This document shows positions 33,608-42,239 of a stretch of DNA of 64,000 nucleotides, piece by piece. The DNA is from Bacillus sp. FJAT-18017. Lineage in GTDB: Bacteria > Bacillota > Bacilli > Bacillales > Cytobacillaceae. The stretch covers positions 4,003,501-4,067,500 of the forward strand of contig NZ_CP012602.1 in NCBI RefSeq assembly GCF_001278805.1, written 5' to 3'. Position numbers and translations under genes: made by a program. Below the pieces are notes generated by a model. That model worked only from the letters and a program-made list of their open reading frames with translations. It did not search any database and had not been told where the DNA came from. The number at the start of each line of letters is the position of its first letter. The stretch's first letter is position 1.

Positions 33608-34375
33608 CTAGCCCATGAACCGCCCGCCATTTATATCGAGTACTGCACCGGTCATATAAGCGGAGTCGTCGCTAGCCAGGAATGTAACGGCCCTGGCCAG
33701 CTCCTGATTCGTGCCAAGACGCCCAAGAGGAATTGCTCCAAGTACCTCGCTTTGTTCCCCATCAGGCATATTTTCCCACGTCTCTTTCAGACGATCCCCT
33801 GAAATGACAAGACCTGGTGCTATAGCATTCACCCGGATTCCAGCATTTCCAACTTCCATGGCAAGCCGCCTTGTAAACCCAATGACTCCCGCTTTTGCAG
33901 CTGCATACGAGACTCCTGTTACAATACTGGCAGTCCTGCCCCCAATGCTTGCAAGGTTGATAATGCTGCCGCCGCCATTTTTCTGCATCGCTGGTATGGC
34001 TGCCTGGGATACCAGAAAAGTACCTTTCAAATTGACATCAAGGACGAGGTCCCAATGTTCCTCCATAATATCCTCTAATCTTTTAGGTGTCCTGAGAGCA
34101 CCGCCCGCATTATTGACAAGAATATCGAGTCTCCCATAAGTATCGGCCACATATTCAATCATCGAAACAACCTGATCCTTATTTGCAACATTCGCTGCAA
34201 AACCATTCACGTCATGGCCTTCGTTACTTAAAGTTTCCACTGCATCCCTAACAGTTTCTTCATCTATATCGTTTATAACAACGCTTGCTCCTTCTTTCAG
34301 CAGATCGGCTGCCATGCTGAACCCGAGGCCTCGCGCTGAGCCTGTAATCAGGGCCACTTTTCCTTTCAGCTTCAA
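33608..34375 (-). CDS. Short-chain dehydrogenase/reductase (classical SDR)
   Basis: A 255-residue NAD(P)-dependent oxidoreductase with TGSARGLGFS (cofactor loop, about 11-20), NNAGG (about 88-92), a catalytic Ser near GSIINLASIGG and the catalytic YAAAK (about 158-162). Part of unit 2, 11 bases after TctA. In such clusters SDRs oxidise a hydroxy intermediate after uptake. Substrate not predictable. Confidence 0.9.
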   Translation of the reverse strand: MKLKGKVALITGSARGLGFSMAADLLKEGASVVINDIDEETVRDAVETLSNEGHDVNGFAANVANKDQVVSMIEYVADTYGRLDILVNNAGGALRTPKRLEDIMEEHWDLVLDVNLKGTFLVSQAAIPAMQKNGGGSIINLASIGGRTASIVTGVSYAAAKAGVIGFTRRLAMEVGNAGIRVNAIAPGLVISGDRLKETWENMPDGEQSEVLGAIPLGRLGTNQELARAVTFLASDDSAYMTGAVLDINGGRFMG

Positions 34376-34386
34376 AGAAATCTCTC

Positions 34387-35892
34387 CTATATTTCAATAT
34401 CCGTTCCAAGAATATCTTTCTTGTTTTTGAATCCCGCAAGAATGGTGCCAACAAGGATTAGCCCCGTCACAACAATAAGCACAGCTGAAATCGGCCTTGT
34501 AAAGAAGATACTGGCGCTTCCATTGGATATCGCAAGGGACTGCAGGAGCGATGACTCAATCTGGCTTCCAAGTACAAGCGTCAGCACCGTTGCAGCTATT
34601 GGCAGTTCGAGTTTTTTCATAAAATATCCGATAACCCCGAATACCAGCATAAGGCCAATGTCAAAGACGCTGTTTTTTACTGTATAGGCTCCTACCATCG
34701 TAAACATCATAATGAGAGGAAGCAGAATTTTATACGGAACCTGAGCAACTTTGCCCCAAAGGTTTGCAAGCGGCAGATTCATAATTAGCAATATAATGTT
34801 GCCGATAAACATACTAGCAATGACTGCCCAGGCAAAGTCGGCATTTTCCCTGAACAGCTTAGGCCCTGGCTGAAGGCCGTGCATGATAAAGGCCCCGAGA
34901 ATGACGGCAACAGTTGGTGAACTTGGAAGGCCAAGGGTGAACAGCGGGATGAGAGAGCTGCCGCTTGTTGCATTGTTGGCAGTTTCGGGCCCTGCAACTC
35001 CTTCGAGAGCTCCCTTGCCGAATGAGTCTGGGTTTTTCGAAACTTTCTTTTCCAGAGAATACGAAGCAAGGGATGAGAGGACGGCGTTTGCTCCTGGCAC
35101 AAGCCCGATTAAAAATCCGAGACCTGTACCTCTCCCTATTGCCTTCATAGTAGGATTCCATTCGTCACGGCGCGGGAACAGACCTTTTACTGCTGCGGGT
35201 TTATCCGCTTTATGCTGCTGACCCGAGTTATAAAGAATTTCAGATATCCCAAAAAGGCCCATGGCTACAATAACAAAATCAATACCGCCGAAAAACTCCG
35301 GCTGTCCAAACGTGAAACGTGTGCTTCCTGAAATTGGATCAATCCCGACAAACGAGAGCAGAAGCCCGAAAATAGCAGCTATTAACCCTTTGACAAGCGA
35401 CTTCCCCATCAGCCCGACAAGCATCATCAGGCCAAGTATCATCAGGGCGAAAAACTCCGGAGGCCCAAATCTTAATGCAAATTCAGCCAGAGGAGGACCC
35501 AAAAAGGCAAGTCCAAGAAGGGCGGTAATGCCGCCTATAAATGACCCGATGGCCGCGACTCCAAGCGCAACACCCGCCCTCCCCTGTTTGGCAAGCTGAT
35601 GTCCGTCAATCGTGGTGATGACACTTGCAGCCTCACCTGGTATGTTGATCAGAACGGATGTAATTGTTCCCCCGTACATTGCTCCGTAATAGATACCGGA
35701 AAGCATGATGATAGCGGAAGTTGGTTCCATCCCGTATGTAAGTGGAATGAGAATTGCAGTACCTGCAACTGGACCAAGGCCCGGCATGACTCCTACAAAC
35801 ATCCCCACGGTTACCCCAAGGATACAATACAACAGGTTCTGCCAGGTCATTGCCTGGGCAAAACCATTCAGCAATAAGTCAAATGTTTCCAT
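34387..35892 (-). CDS. tctA: Tripartite tricarboxylate transporter, large permease TctA
   Basis: A 501-residue membrane protein with about 12 segments. MPGLGPVAGTAILIPLTYGM (about 35-54), YYGAMYGGTITSVLINIPGE (about 68-87) and the inverted-repeat partner with GLVPGANAVLSSLASYSLEK are the duplicated TctA signature motifs. It moves a carboxylate with Na+ or H+, fed by the TctC lipoprotein and stabilised by TctB. Adjacent genes tctB and tctC are upstream in the same unit. Confidence 0.95.
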   Translation of the reverse strand: METFDLLLNGFAQAMTWQNLLYCILGVTVGMFVGVMPGLGPVAGTAILIPLTYGMEPTSAIIMLSGIYYGAMYGGTITSVLINIPGEAASVITTIDGHQLAKQGRAGVALGVAAIGSFIGGITALLGLAFLGPPLAEFALRFGPPEFFALMILGLMMLVGLMGKSLVKGLIAAIFGLLLSFVGIDPISGSTRFTFGQPEFFGGIDFVIVAMGLFGISEILYNSGQQHKADKPAAVKGLFPRRDEWNPTMKAIGRGTGLGFLIGLVPGANAVLSSLASYSLEKKVSKNPDSFGKGALEGVAGPETANNATSGSSLIPLFTLGLPSSPTVAVILGAFIMHGLQPGPKLFRENADFAWAVIASMFIGNIILLIMNLPLANLWGKVAQVPYKILLPLIMMFTMVGAYTVKNSVFDIGLMLVFGVIGYFMKKLELPIAATVLTLVLGSQIESSLLQSLAISNGSASIFFTRPISAVLIVVTGLILVGTILAGFKNKKDILGTDIEI

Positions 35893-35904
35893 GCTACACT
35901 CCCT

Positions 35905-36351
35905 TTACCACCCAAGTGAATTGACCGGCAATGGGATCGCCAGTGCTTTTGCAAAGATGACAAAAATAAACAGCGAGATTCCAACCGACAATGAAATCGT
36001 CCAATACCACTTGAACGTTCGGTACATAAGCAGGATAAGGCAAAGCGCCCCGGCGATGACAAACCCTGTTCTTTCCAAAAGAAGGATGAACAGTGCCATT
36101 GACAGGAGAATCATCCAAAAATCCAGTCTTTCTTTACCTTTGGGTATAAGCTCACTGAGATGCATTTCTTCTTTTAAACTAATGACCAAGTAAAGGACCG
36201 AAAGCACGAGGAGCAGAATGCTCAGCCAAAAAGGGAAAAATCCAGGCCCGAACCCGAGTGGTCCCTCATAATCGACCTTGGTGCTTTGGTATAAAAAAAC
36301 CGATGAAAAAATTATCGTAATGACAGCTGCCCAACAGCCCGCCTTCTGCAT
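35905..36351 (-). CDS. tctB: Tripartite tricarboxylate transporter, small permease TctB
   Basis: A 148-residue protein with four predicted membrane segments (about 8-26, 38-57, 77-108, 118-140) and the YEGPLGFGPGFFPFWLSILL motif of the TctB family. It sits between tctC and tctA, 12 bases before the latter. TctB has no catalytic role of its own and supports TctA. Confidence 0.9.
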   Translation of the reverse strand: MQKAGCWAAVITIIFSSVFLYQSTKVDYEGPLGFGPGFFPFWLSILLLVLSVLYLVISLKEEMHLSELIPKGKERLDFWMILLSMALFILLLERTGFVIAGALCLILLMYRTFKWYWTISLSVGISLFIFVIFAKALAIPLPVNSLGW

Positions 36352-36416
36352 AGTGTCACCCCTCTGTAAATGATGGTGGAGGGCCGGACGGGTGACCGCC
36401 AGCCCTTTCTTTAGTT

Positions 36417-37421
36417 CTAATTCAACCCAATTGCTTCAAGGACTTTTCCATTTTCTTTGTAGTCATTATTAATGATTTCCTGGAATTCTTCCGGGCTTTT
36501 ATAGACTGGTTCCGCACCAATCTTTTTTAGCTGTTCGATTGCAGTTTGATCTTCGAGTGCTTTCTTGAATGCATCGTGAAGTACTTTCACTAGATCATCG
36601 GGAACCTCTGAAGGGGCAACGAGCCCTGTCCAGACATCTGCCTGAACATCAATGTCTTTTTCAGTCAATAGCGGAACATCGTTCAGTTCTTCAGGCTTGA
36701 ATGTACCAGAAATCCAAATTGGGCGAAGAGTTCCTTCCTCGACATGCGGGATTGCTTCCGGTGTCTGTACGAGGGCTCCCTCGATATTGCCTCCAAGGAG
36801 TGCGGTAAGAGCAGGCGCCCCACCCTTAAACGGAACATGTTTGACCTTTATGTCAGTCTTGCTCGTCAGGTTTTCCATTGTAATGTGCTGGGTTAACCCC
36901 GCGCCGCTTGTTCCGTATGTGAACTTGTTTGGATTCTTCTTTACGTACTCCATCCAGTCCTCGAATGTCTTAATCGGTGAATCCGATTTGACCACCAGCA
37001 CATTTGGAGTTGCAACAACCTGAATAATCGGCTTGAAGTCGGCTGGTTTGTACGCTACTTCCTTGGAGTGAGTTTTGATTGTGAGCGGTCCTGACGTGGC
37101 CATTCCAATTGTATAGCCGTCTCCTTTTGCCTGGGCCACATCGTTCATTCCGATTGTTCCTGCTCCCCCATCTTTGTTGACGATGGCGACAGTTTGTCCG
37201 TTAGGAAGGTATTTGTTAGCAACCGTGGCAAGTGCCCTTGCTGCACTGTCAGTTGTTCCGCCTGGAGCGAACGGAACAATCATCTGAATCGCTCTATTTG
37301 GATAATTGGATTTTTTCCCTTGGCCGCCTGTTTCCCCGCTGGCATTATCGGAGCTGCAGCCGGCTAATCCAAATGCCAGGAGGGCTGCTGCGAATGGAAG
37401 AAATAGCTTTCTCTTTTTCAT
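36417..37421 (-). CDS. tctC: Tripartite tricarboxylate transporter substrate-binding lipoprotein TctC
   Basis: A 334-residue lipoprotein. The signal KKRKLFLPFAAALLAFGLAG ends at the lipobox LAGC, so the mature protein is anchored outside by Cys. NRAIQMIVPFAPGGTTDSAA is the conserved first motif of the Bug/TctC family; the second is in the ALTALLGGNIEGALVQTPEA region. Start ATG 37421 follows AAAGGGGATATGTTT. It captures the organic acid for TctAB. Family members bind diverse carboxylates, so the ligand is not deduced. 16 bases after the FAH-family gene. Confidence 0.93.
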   Translation of the reverse strand: MKKRKLFLPFAAALLAFGLAGCSSDNASGETGGQGKKSNYPNRAIQMIVPFAPGGTTDSAARALATVANKYLPNGQTVAIVNKDGGAGTIGMNDVAQAKGDGYTIGMATSGPLTIKTHSKEVAYKPADFKPIIQVVATPNVLVVKSDSPIKTFEDWMEYVKKNPNKFTYGTSGAGLTQHITMENLTSKTDIKVKHVPFKGGAPALTALLGGNIEGALVQTPEAIPHVEEGTLRPIWISGTFKPEELNDVPLLTEKDIDVQADVWTGLVAPSEVPDDLVKVLHDAFKKALEDQTAIEQLKKIGAEPVYKSPEEFQEIINNDYKENGKVLEAIGLN

Positions 37422-37437
37422 AAACATATCCCCTTTA

Positions 37438-38223
37438 TTAAAATGTACTTTCTGCGGCAATCTTGTTTTTTACAGTGACAGGATTTGAAAGAATTCCAAT
37501 CCCTTTTATTTCTGTTTCGACAACATCCCCATCATATAGAGGAGAGACACCGGACGAAGTTCCAGTGATAATAACATCTCCCGGTTCCAGCCTCATGACA
37601 TGGGAAACGAATGAGACAATTTCTGCTGTTGAAAAAATCATGTCACTCGTATTGGAATCCTGCCTTGTTTCCCCATTCACCCTTAAGGAAATAGGGCAGT
37701 TGTCAGGATCTACATCCGTTGCAATGACTGGGCCTAATGGTTTATAGGTTGAAAAGCTTTTTGCTCTAGTAAACTGGCCATCTCTCTTTTGCAGTACACG
37801 ATCCGAGACATCATTGCAAACAGTGTAACCGAATACATATTGAAGCGCTTCTTCTTTACTTACGTACTCAGCCGTTTTGCCAATTACAATTGCTATTTCT
37901 GCTTCATGTTCTGTCCTGTTTTCAGGATTGGCCAGCTTAATTTCATCATCAGGGCCAACGACTGCAGTAGGTGAAACGAGGAACATCATCGGCTCTGCCG
38001 GAAGCGGTTTGTTCACCTCTTCAGCATGCTTTTTGTAATTCAGGCCAATCGCCACAAGTTTTCCGGGCTGCAAAGGAGCAAGAAGTTTGACCTGTGATAC
38101 AGGAAGCCTTTCCGAAGTCACTTTGTAGTTTTCAAATATGTTTCCGTTAACCTTAACGATGTCTTCCCCTTCCAGCAGCCCATAAGAAATGGAATCGCTT
38201 TCTAAAAACCGTACAAATTTCAT
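37438..38223 (-). CDS. Fumarylacetoacetate-hydrolase-family enzyme
   Basis: A 261-residue cytosolic metal enzyme. KLVAIGLNYKKHAEEVN (about 54-70), the metal ligands in EHEAEIAIVIG (about 104-114) with a conserved Glu pair, and the later Asp in GYTVCNDVSDRVLQ (about 131-144) define the FAH catalytic domain; TGTSSGVSPLYDGD closes it. Members hydrolyse C-C bonds of diketo acids, decarboxylate or isomerise ring-cleavage products. First gene of unit 2, directly behind leader L2, with tctCBA following, so it likely acts on the imported acid or a product of it. Confidence 0.9.
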   Translation of the reverse strand: MKFVRFLESDSISYGLLEGEDIVKVNGNIFENYKVTSERLPVSQVKLLAPLQPGKLVAIGLNYKKHAEEVNKPLPAEPMMFLVSPTAVVGPDDEIKLANPENRTEHEAEIAIVIGKTAEYVSKEEALQYVFGYTVCNDVSDRVLQKRDGQFTRAKSFSTYKPLGPVIATDVDPDNCPISLRVNGETRQDSNTSDMIFSTAEIVSFVSHVMRLEPGDVIITGTSSGVSPLYDGDVVETEIKGIGILSNPVTVKNKIAAESTF

Positions 38224-38255
38224 GTGATTTCCCCCATCCTTCTAAAAACTTCAAC

Positions 38256-38355
38256 AAAAAAACTCAAAGACAAACAAACCCTACTCCTGGTTTGCATGCC
38301 GCTGAGTTATACCTACTTATTGAGAATCTACTTTTGGTAGTCCCCCAATAGATAT
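38256..38355 (-). promoter_or_regulatory. Leader L2: G5-hairpin motif with terminator (riboswitch-like)
   Basis: Minus strand: ATATCTA, TT, GGGGG, hairpin CTAC-CAAAA-GTAG, ATTCTCAATAAG, then TAGGTAT pairing with ATATCTA (one G-U), directly followed by AACTCAG, which begins a terminator ending in TTTTTTT near 38256. Compared with L3 the outer helix keeps pairing despite a base change, which supports an RNA fold. It precedes the FAH-tctCBA unit by 33 bases. Confidence 0.7.
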
Positions 38356-38391
38356 TCAGCTGAACATATTACTAAATTCCTAATAATCTGA

Positions 38392-38421
38392 ATTTTATCA
38401 CGCAATAAAAGACATTGTCAA
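38392..38421 (-). promoter_or_regulatory. Sigma-A promoter of the FAH-tct unit
   Basis: Minus strand consensus TTGACA (38416-38421), 18-base spacer, TAAAAT (38392-38397). The transcript would start about 30 bases before leader L2. Confidence 0.7.
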
Positions 38422-38466
38422 CGTGCAAATAGTATTAATACTCAAAGATTGTTGATTTTAGGAGTA

Positions 38467-39630
38467 TTATGTCGGATTATTAGATTCATTTTTTACAAGG
38501 GATAAGAGGATTCCATAAAGCAGCGCTGTCCGTTCAGCGATGCTAATCTTTCGAAGGAACTCATCCGGAGAATGGGCAAAGCCTCCGAAAACTCCCAGTC
38601 CATCAAGTACCGGAACCCCTGTGCTTGCAGCAAAATTCCCGTCAGACCCGCCTCCGGTCGAAGCTTCCGTCAGGTTGATGCCCAACTGTTCTCCCAGTTT
38701 TTTTGCCAAGTAAAAGAGTTTTTCAGTTTCCTCCCCCCTTTCCATCGGAGGACGGTAAATACCTCCTGTAACTTTTAACTGAGTTCTCGGATTTACAGGT
38801 GAAAGATTCCTTAATGCTTCTTCTATCCTTACAGCCTCTTCCCTATTTCCCACCCTGACATCGATTTCAGCAGCTCCATATTCAGGGACGACATTGAATA
38901 GTGTGCCTCCCTTTATTTCACCGGTATTGATGGTCGTTCCCTGAACAGGGTCTGCAAGTCCGGAAATATACACTATCTGCCGGCACAGTTCCTCGATCGC
39001 ATTTGCCCCGTCCCCAGGGTTAACACCTGCATGAGCGGATATGCCCTTTACTGCAACCGTGAACCTGCCGCCGCCCTTTCTTGCCGTTTTTAATGAGCCG
39101 TCTTCTGTTGGCGGCTCCAGAACCAGGACTGCCAGGCTTTTTTTCGCCTCTTCAATCACATACTGCTTCCCGTTTGGACTTCCAATTTCCTCGTCAGAAG
39201 TCAGGAGCCAGACAATTTTTACACCGGGCGGAAAGTCCCCCTTCTCCTTAAGCAACGTGAACACGTGGTACATCATCACATAGGAGGCTTTCATGTCATA
39301 AACACCAGGGCCGTATACTTTTGTTTCATCCACCTGAAAAGGCATTTTGACGAGAGTTCCGCGAGGATATACGGTGTCCAGGTGGGACAAGACGGTTATT
39401 TGCTGATTCCCTTCTCCCCAACTCACCTTTAAATGGTTTCCGTATTTTTCTTCTTGAATGACTTCCATCTGGACCGGAAAAACGCCGAACGTCTTTTGTA
39501 TTTCCGAACTGAGTCTGTCTACTCCTTCTTTATCATAGGAAAAGCTCTCAATCTCAACAAAGCATTTCAAAAGGCTGATGGAGCTTGCTTCTTTCGATTG
39601 AATTTCCTGCCTGACTTCCTCCAGGTTCAT
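38467..39630 (-). CDS. M20-family metallopeptidase (carboxypeptidase G2-like)
   Basis: A 387-residue zinc peptidase or deacylase. Metal and catalytic residues are in LSHLDTVYP (His), GPGVYDMKASY (bridging Asp), TSDEEIGS (Glu-Glu pair) and a C-terminal HSPDEF (His); ISAHAGVNPGDGANAI is the dimerisation-domain signature of the glutamate carboxypeptidase type. No signal peptide, so it acts in the cytosol, probably cleaving an imported N-acyl or C-terminal amino acid conjugate. It overlaps the upstream dehydrogenase by ATGA. Start ATG 39630 follows GGAAGGTG. Confidence 0.9.
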   Translation of the reverse strand: MNLEEVRQEIQSKEASSISLLKCFVEIESFSYDKEGVDRLSSEIQKTFGVFPVQMEVIQEEKYGNHLKVSWGEGNQQITVLSHLDTVYPRGTLVKMPFQVDETKVYGPGVYDMKASYVMMYHVFTLLKEKGDFPPGVKIVWLLTSDEEIGSPNGKQYVIEEAKKSLAVLVLEPPTEDGSLKTARKGGGRFTVAVKGISAHAGVNPGDGANAIEELCRQIVYISGLADPVQGTTINTGEIKGGTLFNVVPEYGAAEIDVRVGNREEAVRIEEALRNLSPVNPRTQLKVTGGIYRPPMERGEETEKLFYLAKKLGEQLGINLTEASTGGGSDGNFAASTGVPVLDGLGVFGGFAHSPDEFLRKISIAERTALLYGILLSLVKNESNNPT

Positions 39631-40583
39631 ACCGGCACCTTCCACTCATGCTCTGCCTTTTCTCCGTTCAGGACATTCAGGATGTTCCTGGCAGTAATCA
39701 TCCCAACCTCCTCAAGGGCATCAACTGTATAACCGGCCATGTGCGGAGTTCCAATAAAATTTGGAAGGGAAAGAAGCGGCGAACTTCCCACTGGCTCGTT
39801 CTCAAATACATCAAGAGCTGCTCCTGAAATCTCTCCTTCTTTTAAAGCATCGTAAAGAGCCTTTTCGTCTATGATTCCACCTCTTGCAGTATTAACAAGG
39901 CAGGCGGTTTTTTTCATTTTTTTAAAAGCTTCTTCGTTAAACATATTTCTGGATTGTTCATTAAGGTCAGTATGTATGGTTATGAAATCCGATTCCTTTA
40001 GCAACGTATCCCAGTCTACATATTTCACACCAGACTGGATCAGTTCTGGATCCTGGTATGGGTCGAGGGCCAGGATTTTCATATCAAAGCCTCGTGCCCG
40101 CCTGATCGCTTCCTTCCCAATTCTTCCTGTACCGATAACCCCAAATGTCTTCCCGTATAATTCTACTCCGACCACCCTTGGCCAGGAACCTTCCTTCACT
40201 TTTGAATAAGATTCCGGAATTTCCCTTGCGAGGGAAAGAAGAAGACCGAAAGCGAGGTCAGCGACTGCATGGCGGTTGGCCCCTGGTGCAAAGGCGATTG
40301 TAATCCCGTTATCTTTAGCGGCCATCAGATCGATATTATCCACTCCGGCCCCATGCTTGGCAATGACCTTTAGCCCTTTTGCCCGCTCCAGTACTTTTTT
40401 CGTAATTTTCTCAATACCGACTATTAACGCGTCTGCATCAATCAGCGCTTCAGCTAATTTTTCTTCATTATTTGCGATTGACCCGTCAAGAATGGTAACG
40501 GTGCATCCTTCGCGTTCCAGCATTTCAACTGGTTTTTTTGAATATTTCCCGAATGTCGGGGATGATGAAACAACTTTATACAT
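39627..40583 (-). CDS. D-2-hydroxyacid dehydrogenase (phosphoglycerate-dehydrogenase-like)
   Basis: A 318-residue NAD-dependent dehydrogenase. FGVIGTGRIGKEAIRRARGF (about 146-165) is the NAD-binding loop; the catalytic triad Arg (VNTARGG), Glu (FENEP) and His (GTPHMAGYT) is present. No ACT regulatory domain, so it is not a typical SerA. ATG 40583 follows AAAGGAGGATTACGA, 13 bases after the carrier gene. With the carrier and peptidase in the same unit, it likely oxidises or reduces a hydroxyacid released from the imported compound. Confidence 0.9.
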   Translation of the reverse strand: MYKVVSSSPTFGKYSKKPVEMLEREGCTVTILDGSIANNEEKLAEALIDADALIVGIEKITKKVLERAKGLKVIAKHGAGVDNIDLMAAKDNGITIAFAPGANRHAVADLAFGLLLSLAREIPESYSKVKEGSWPRVVGVELYGKTFGVIGTGRIGKEAIRRARGFDMKILALDPYQDPELIQSGVKYVDWDTLLKESDFITIHTDLNEQSRNMFNEEAFKKMKKTACLVNTARGGIIDEKALYDALKEGEISGAALDVFENEPVGSSPLLSLPNFIGTPHMAGYTVDALEEVGMITARNILNVLNGEKAEHEWKVPV

Positions 40584-40596
40584 TCGTAATCCTCCT

Positions 40597-41976
40597 TTAT
40601 ATACCGACAAGCTTTAAGTAAATCGGAATGATCAGCAGCATGAACATGACAAATAGCAGGTTCCAGCGGACAGATACTTTTAACAAATCTTCTTTTAAAA
40701 GGGCAGAAAGAAGGTTGTTAACAGTTGTTGCTGGGCTTATCGTGTTTGAGATTCCCCAGCCGGACAGAAGCAGGATTGCAAAAAACTCATAGGAGTATCC
40801 AAGTTTCAAAGGATCGATGCTCGTTGCCAAAATCGTTACAAGGACTATCGGATGAAGACCCATGATCGACATTGAGACGATTGATATAGTAATGATATAA
40901 GCGATCATCAGGTCCATGTGCGCGGAGACAGCGTTTAACCCATCAATAATATGAACGCTCCAACCTGTTTTGACGAAAGCACCGCTAAAAAAGCCTGAGA
41001 TTAAAAACAGGACAATTTCCTTTTTCATTCTTGGAATCCCTACAAATATATGAGTCTTGAATTCCTGCCTGTAGCTTTCCCTTTCCCCTTTTAACAGGCA
41101 CCACGATATCGGTAAAAAAGCTGAAATCAAGCAGATAATGAGTGTCATATTCAAAGAGGTCATTTTTTCAACGATTAGAACTCCGGACACCATCAAGAAC
41201 AAAAGGAAAAAAAGTTCTCCCACTTTCTTCTTTGCCTTTCTCATTTCTGCATCTTCATGAATGCGCTCCCTTGGTGGAACCAGCTTAATTTTATATGGCT
41301 GCTCGCATACGTAGCTTAACAATATTGCAATAAAGCTCAGTCCAAGGGAATAGATGAGGATATCCCCCCACTTGATTGGAAAACTGCTTAGGATAAGGGC
41401 CATTGCTGAAAAATAGGGTGACCAGAATATAGCGCTGACAAATCCCCTGTTGATGCCTGCTGCTACAAGCCTATTATTATTGATATTCGATGCTTTTGAA
41501 ATTTCATAGACAATCGAAATCGATCCTATGTTTAAGACAACACCCAAGAAATGGGTTAATAAACTGCTGCCGGCAAAAAAGTAGTTCGGATTGTTCATTC
41601 CTTTTGATACGACCATCTTCAAGCTTTCGATATATCCTCCTGTTCGGACCGGTATGCCAAGTAGGGGAGTGAAAAGGAAGATGGCCACAAGGGTAAGGTT
41701 AATCCTCGCCGCATTCAGCCACTCCTCTATTGATGCCTGGTTCATGGTCATAAAAATTATCCCAATGATTAACAGTGTAAAGCTTATTATCATGAGAGAC
41801 CCTTGTGTCCGTGGAAGTACCAAAAAAATCACCCCGATAATAACAAGGGAAACAACTACTTTTACGGTTCCAACAGGAAATACCTCAAGAAGGACATAAC
41901 CAAAAGCAAGAAAACTAATCAACAGTCCCTGTCGTGCTTCAACTCCTGAGAATTTCTTCTCGATGGATGTATTCAC
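40597..41976 (-). CDS. Polytopic carrier, probable carboxylate/dicarboxylate transporter
   Basis: A 459-residue protein with about 12 membrane segments. GINRGFVSAIFWSPYFSAMA and SGWGISNTISPATTVNNLLS resemble the reentrant substrate-binding signatures of ion-transporter superfamily carriers (DASS/DcuC-like), but I do not recognise a precise family. First gene of unit 1 behind leader L1. It probably imports the acid handled by the next two enzymes. Confidence 0.7.
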   Translation of the reverse strand: MNTSIEKKFSGVEARQGLLISFLAFGYVLLEVFPVGTVKVVVSLVIIGVIFLVLPRTQGSLMIISFTLLIIGIIFMTMNQASIEEWLNAARINLTLVAIFLFTPLLGIPVRTGGYIESLKMVVSKGMNNPNYFFAGSSLLTHFLGVVLNIGSISIVYEISKASNINNNRLVAAGINRGFVSAIFWSPYFSAMALILSSFPIKWGDILIYSLGLSFIAILLSYVCEQPYKIKLVPPRERIHEDAEMRKAKKKVGELFFLLFLMVSGVLIVEKMTSLNMTLIICLISAFLPISWCLLKGERESYRQEFKTHIFVGIPRMKKEIVLFLISGFFSGAFVKTGWSVHIIDGLNAVSAHMDLMIAYIITISIVSMSIMGLHPIVLVTILATSIDPLKLGYSYEFFAILLLSGWGISNTISPATTVNNLLSALLKEDLLKVSVRWNLLFVMFMLLIIPIYLKLVGI

Positions 41977-42000
41977 TTTATACTCCTTTCTACTGCAAAT

Positions 42001-42090
42001 AAAAAAACTCAGTCCACAGGCGTGGAACTGAGTTTTTGCTTCATGACGAGACTTTATAAGAGTCTCCCCCGAAAAAACCCAAATAGATTT
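42001..42090 (-). promoter_or_regulatory. Leader L1: G5-hairpin motif with terminator (riboswitch-like)
   Basis: Minus strand: GTTTTTTC, GGGGG, hairpin AGACT...AGTCT, then CGTCATGAAGC, AAAAAC pairing back to GTTTTT, running into the perfect terminator AAACTCAGT...ACTGAGTTT with TTTTTTT. The plan matches L2 and L3, though the outer helix has a different sequence. It ends 24 bases before the carrier start codon. Confidence 0.6.
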
Positions 42091-42095
42091 CTCTC

Positions 42096-42124
42096 ATTGT
42101 AATAAAGTATTGAGAATATTTCAA
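42096..42124 (-). promoter_or_regulatory. Sigma-A promoter of unit 1
   Basis: Minus strand TTGAAA (42119-42124), exact 17-base spacer, TACAAT (42096-42101); the start of transcription would fall just before leader L1. Confidence 0.7.
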
Positions 42125-42177
42125 TTAATTAGCAAAATTATTTTTTGGCTCTTTTATTTTTCGATATGAATCTCGAA

Positions 42178-42206
42178 CAAAATAGGCTAGTGAATTCACA
42201 CTAGCC
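42178..42206 (-). terminator. Terminator of the S9 peptidase gene
   Basis: Arms GGCTAGTG and CACTAGCC around six bases, with TATTTTG after it on the minus strand. Confidence 0.7.
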
Positions 42207-42239
42207 CGTTTGGCACCTCAAATCGGAACGGTAACTTTT

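Noticed and set aside
33106..42090. T-box leaders for units 1-3
   Set aside because: No T-box sequence (GGGTGGNACCGCG) or specifier stem; the leaders are too short.
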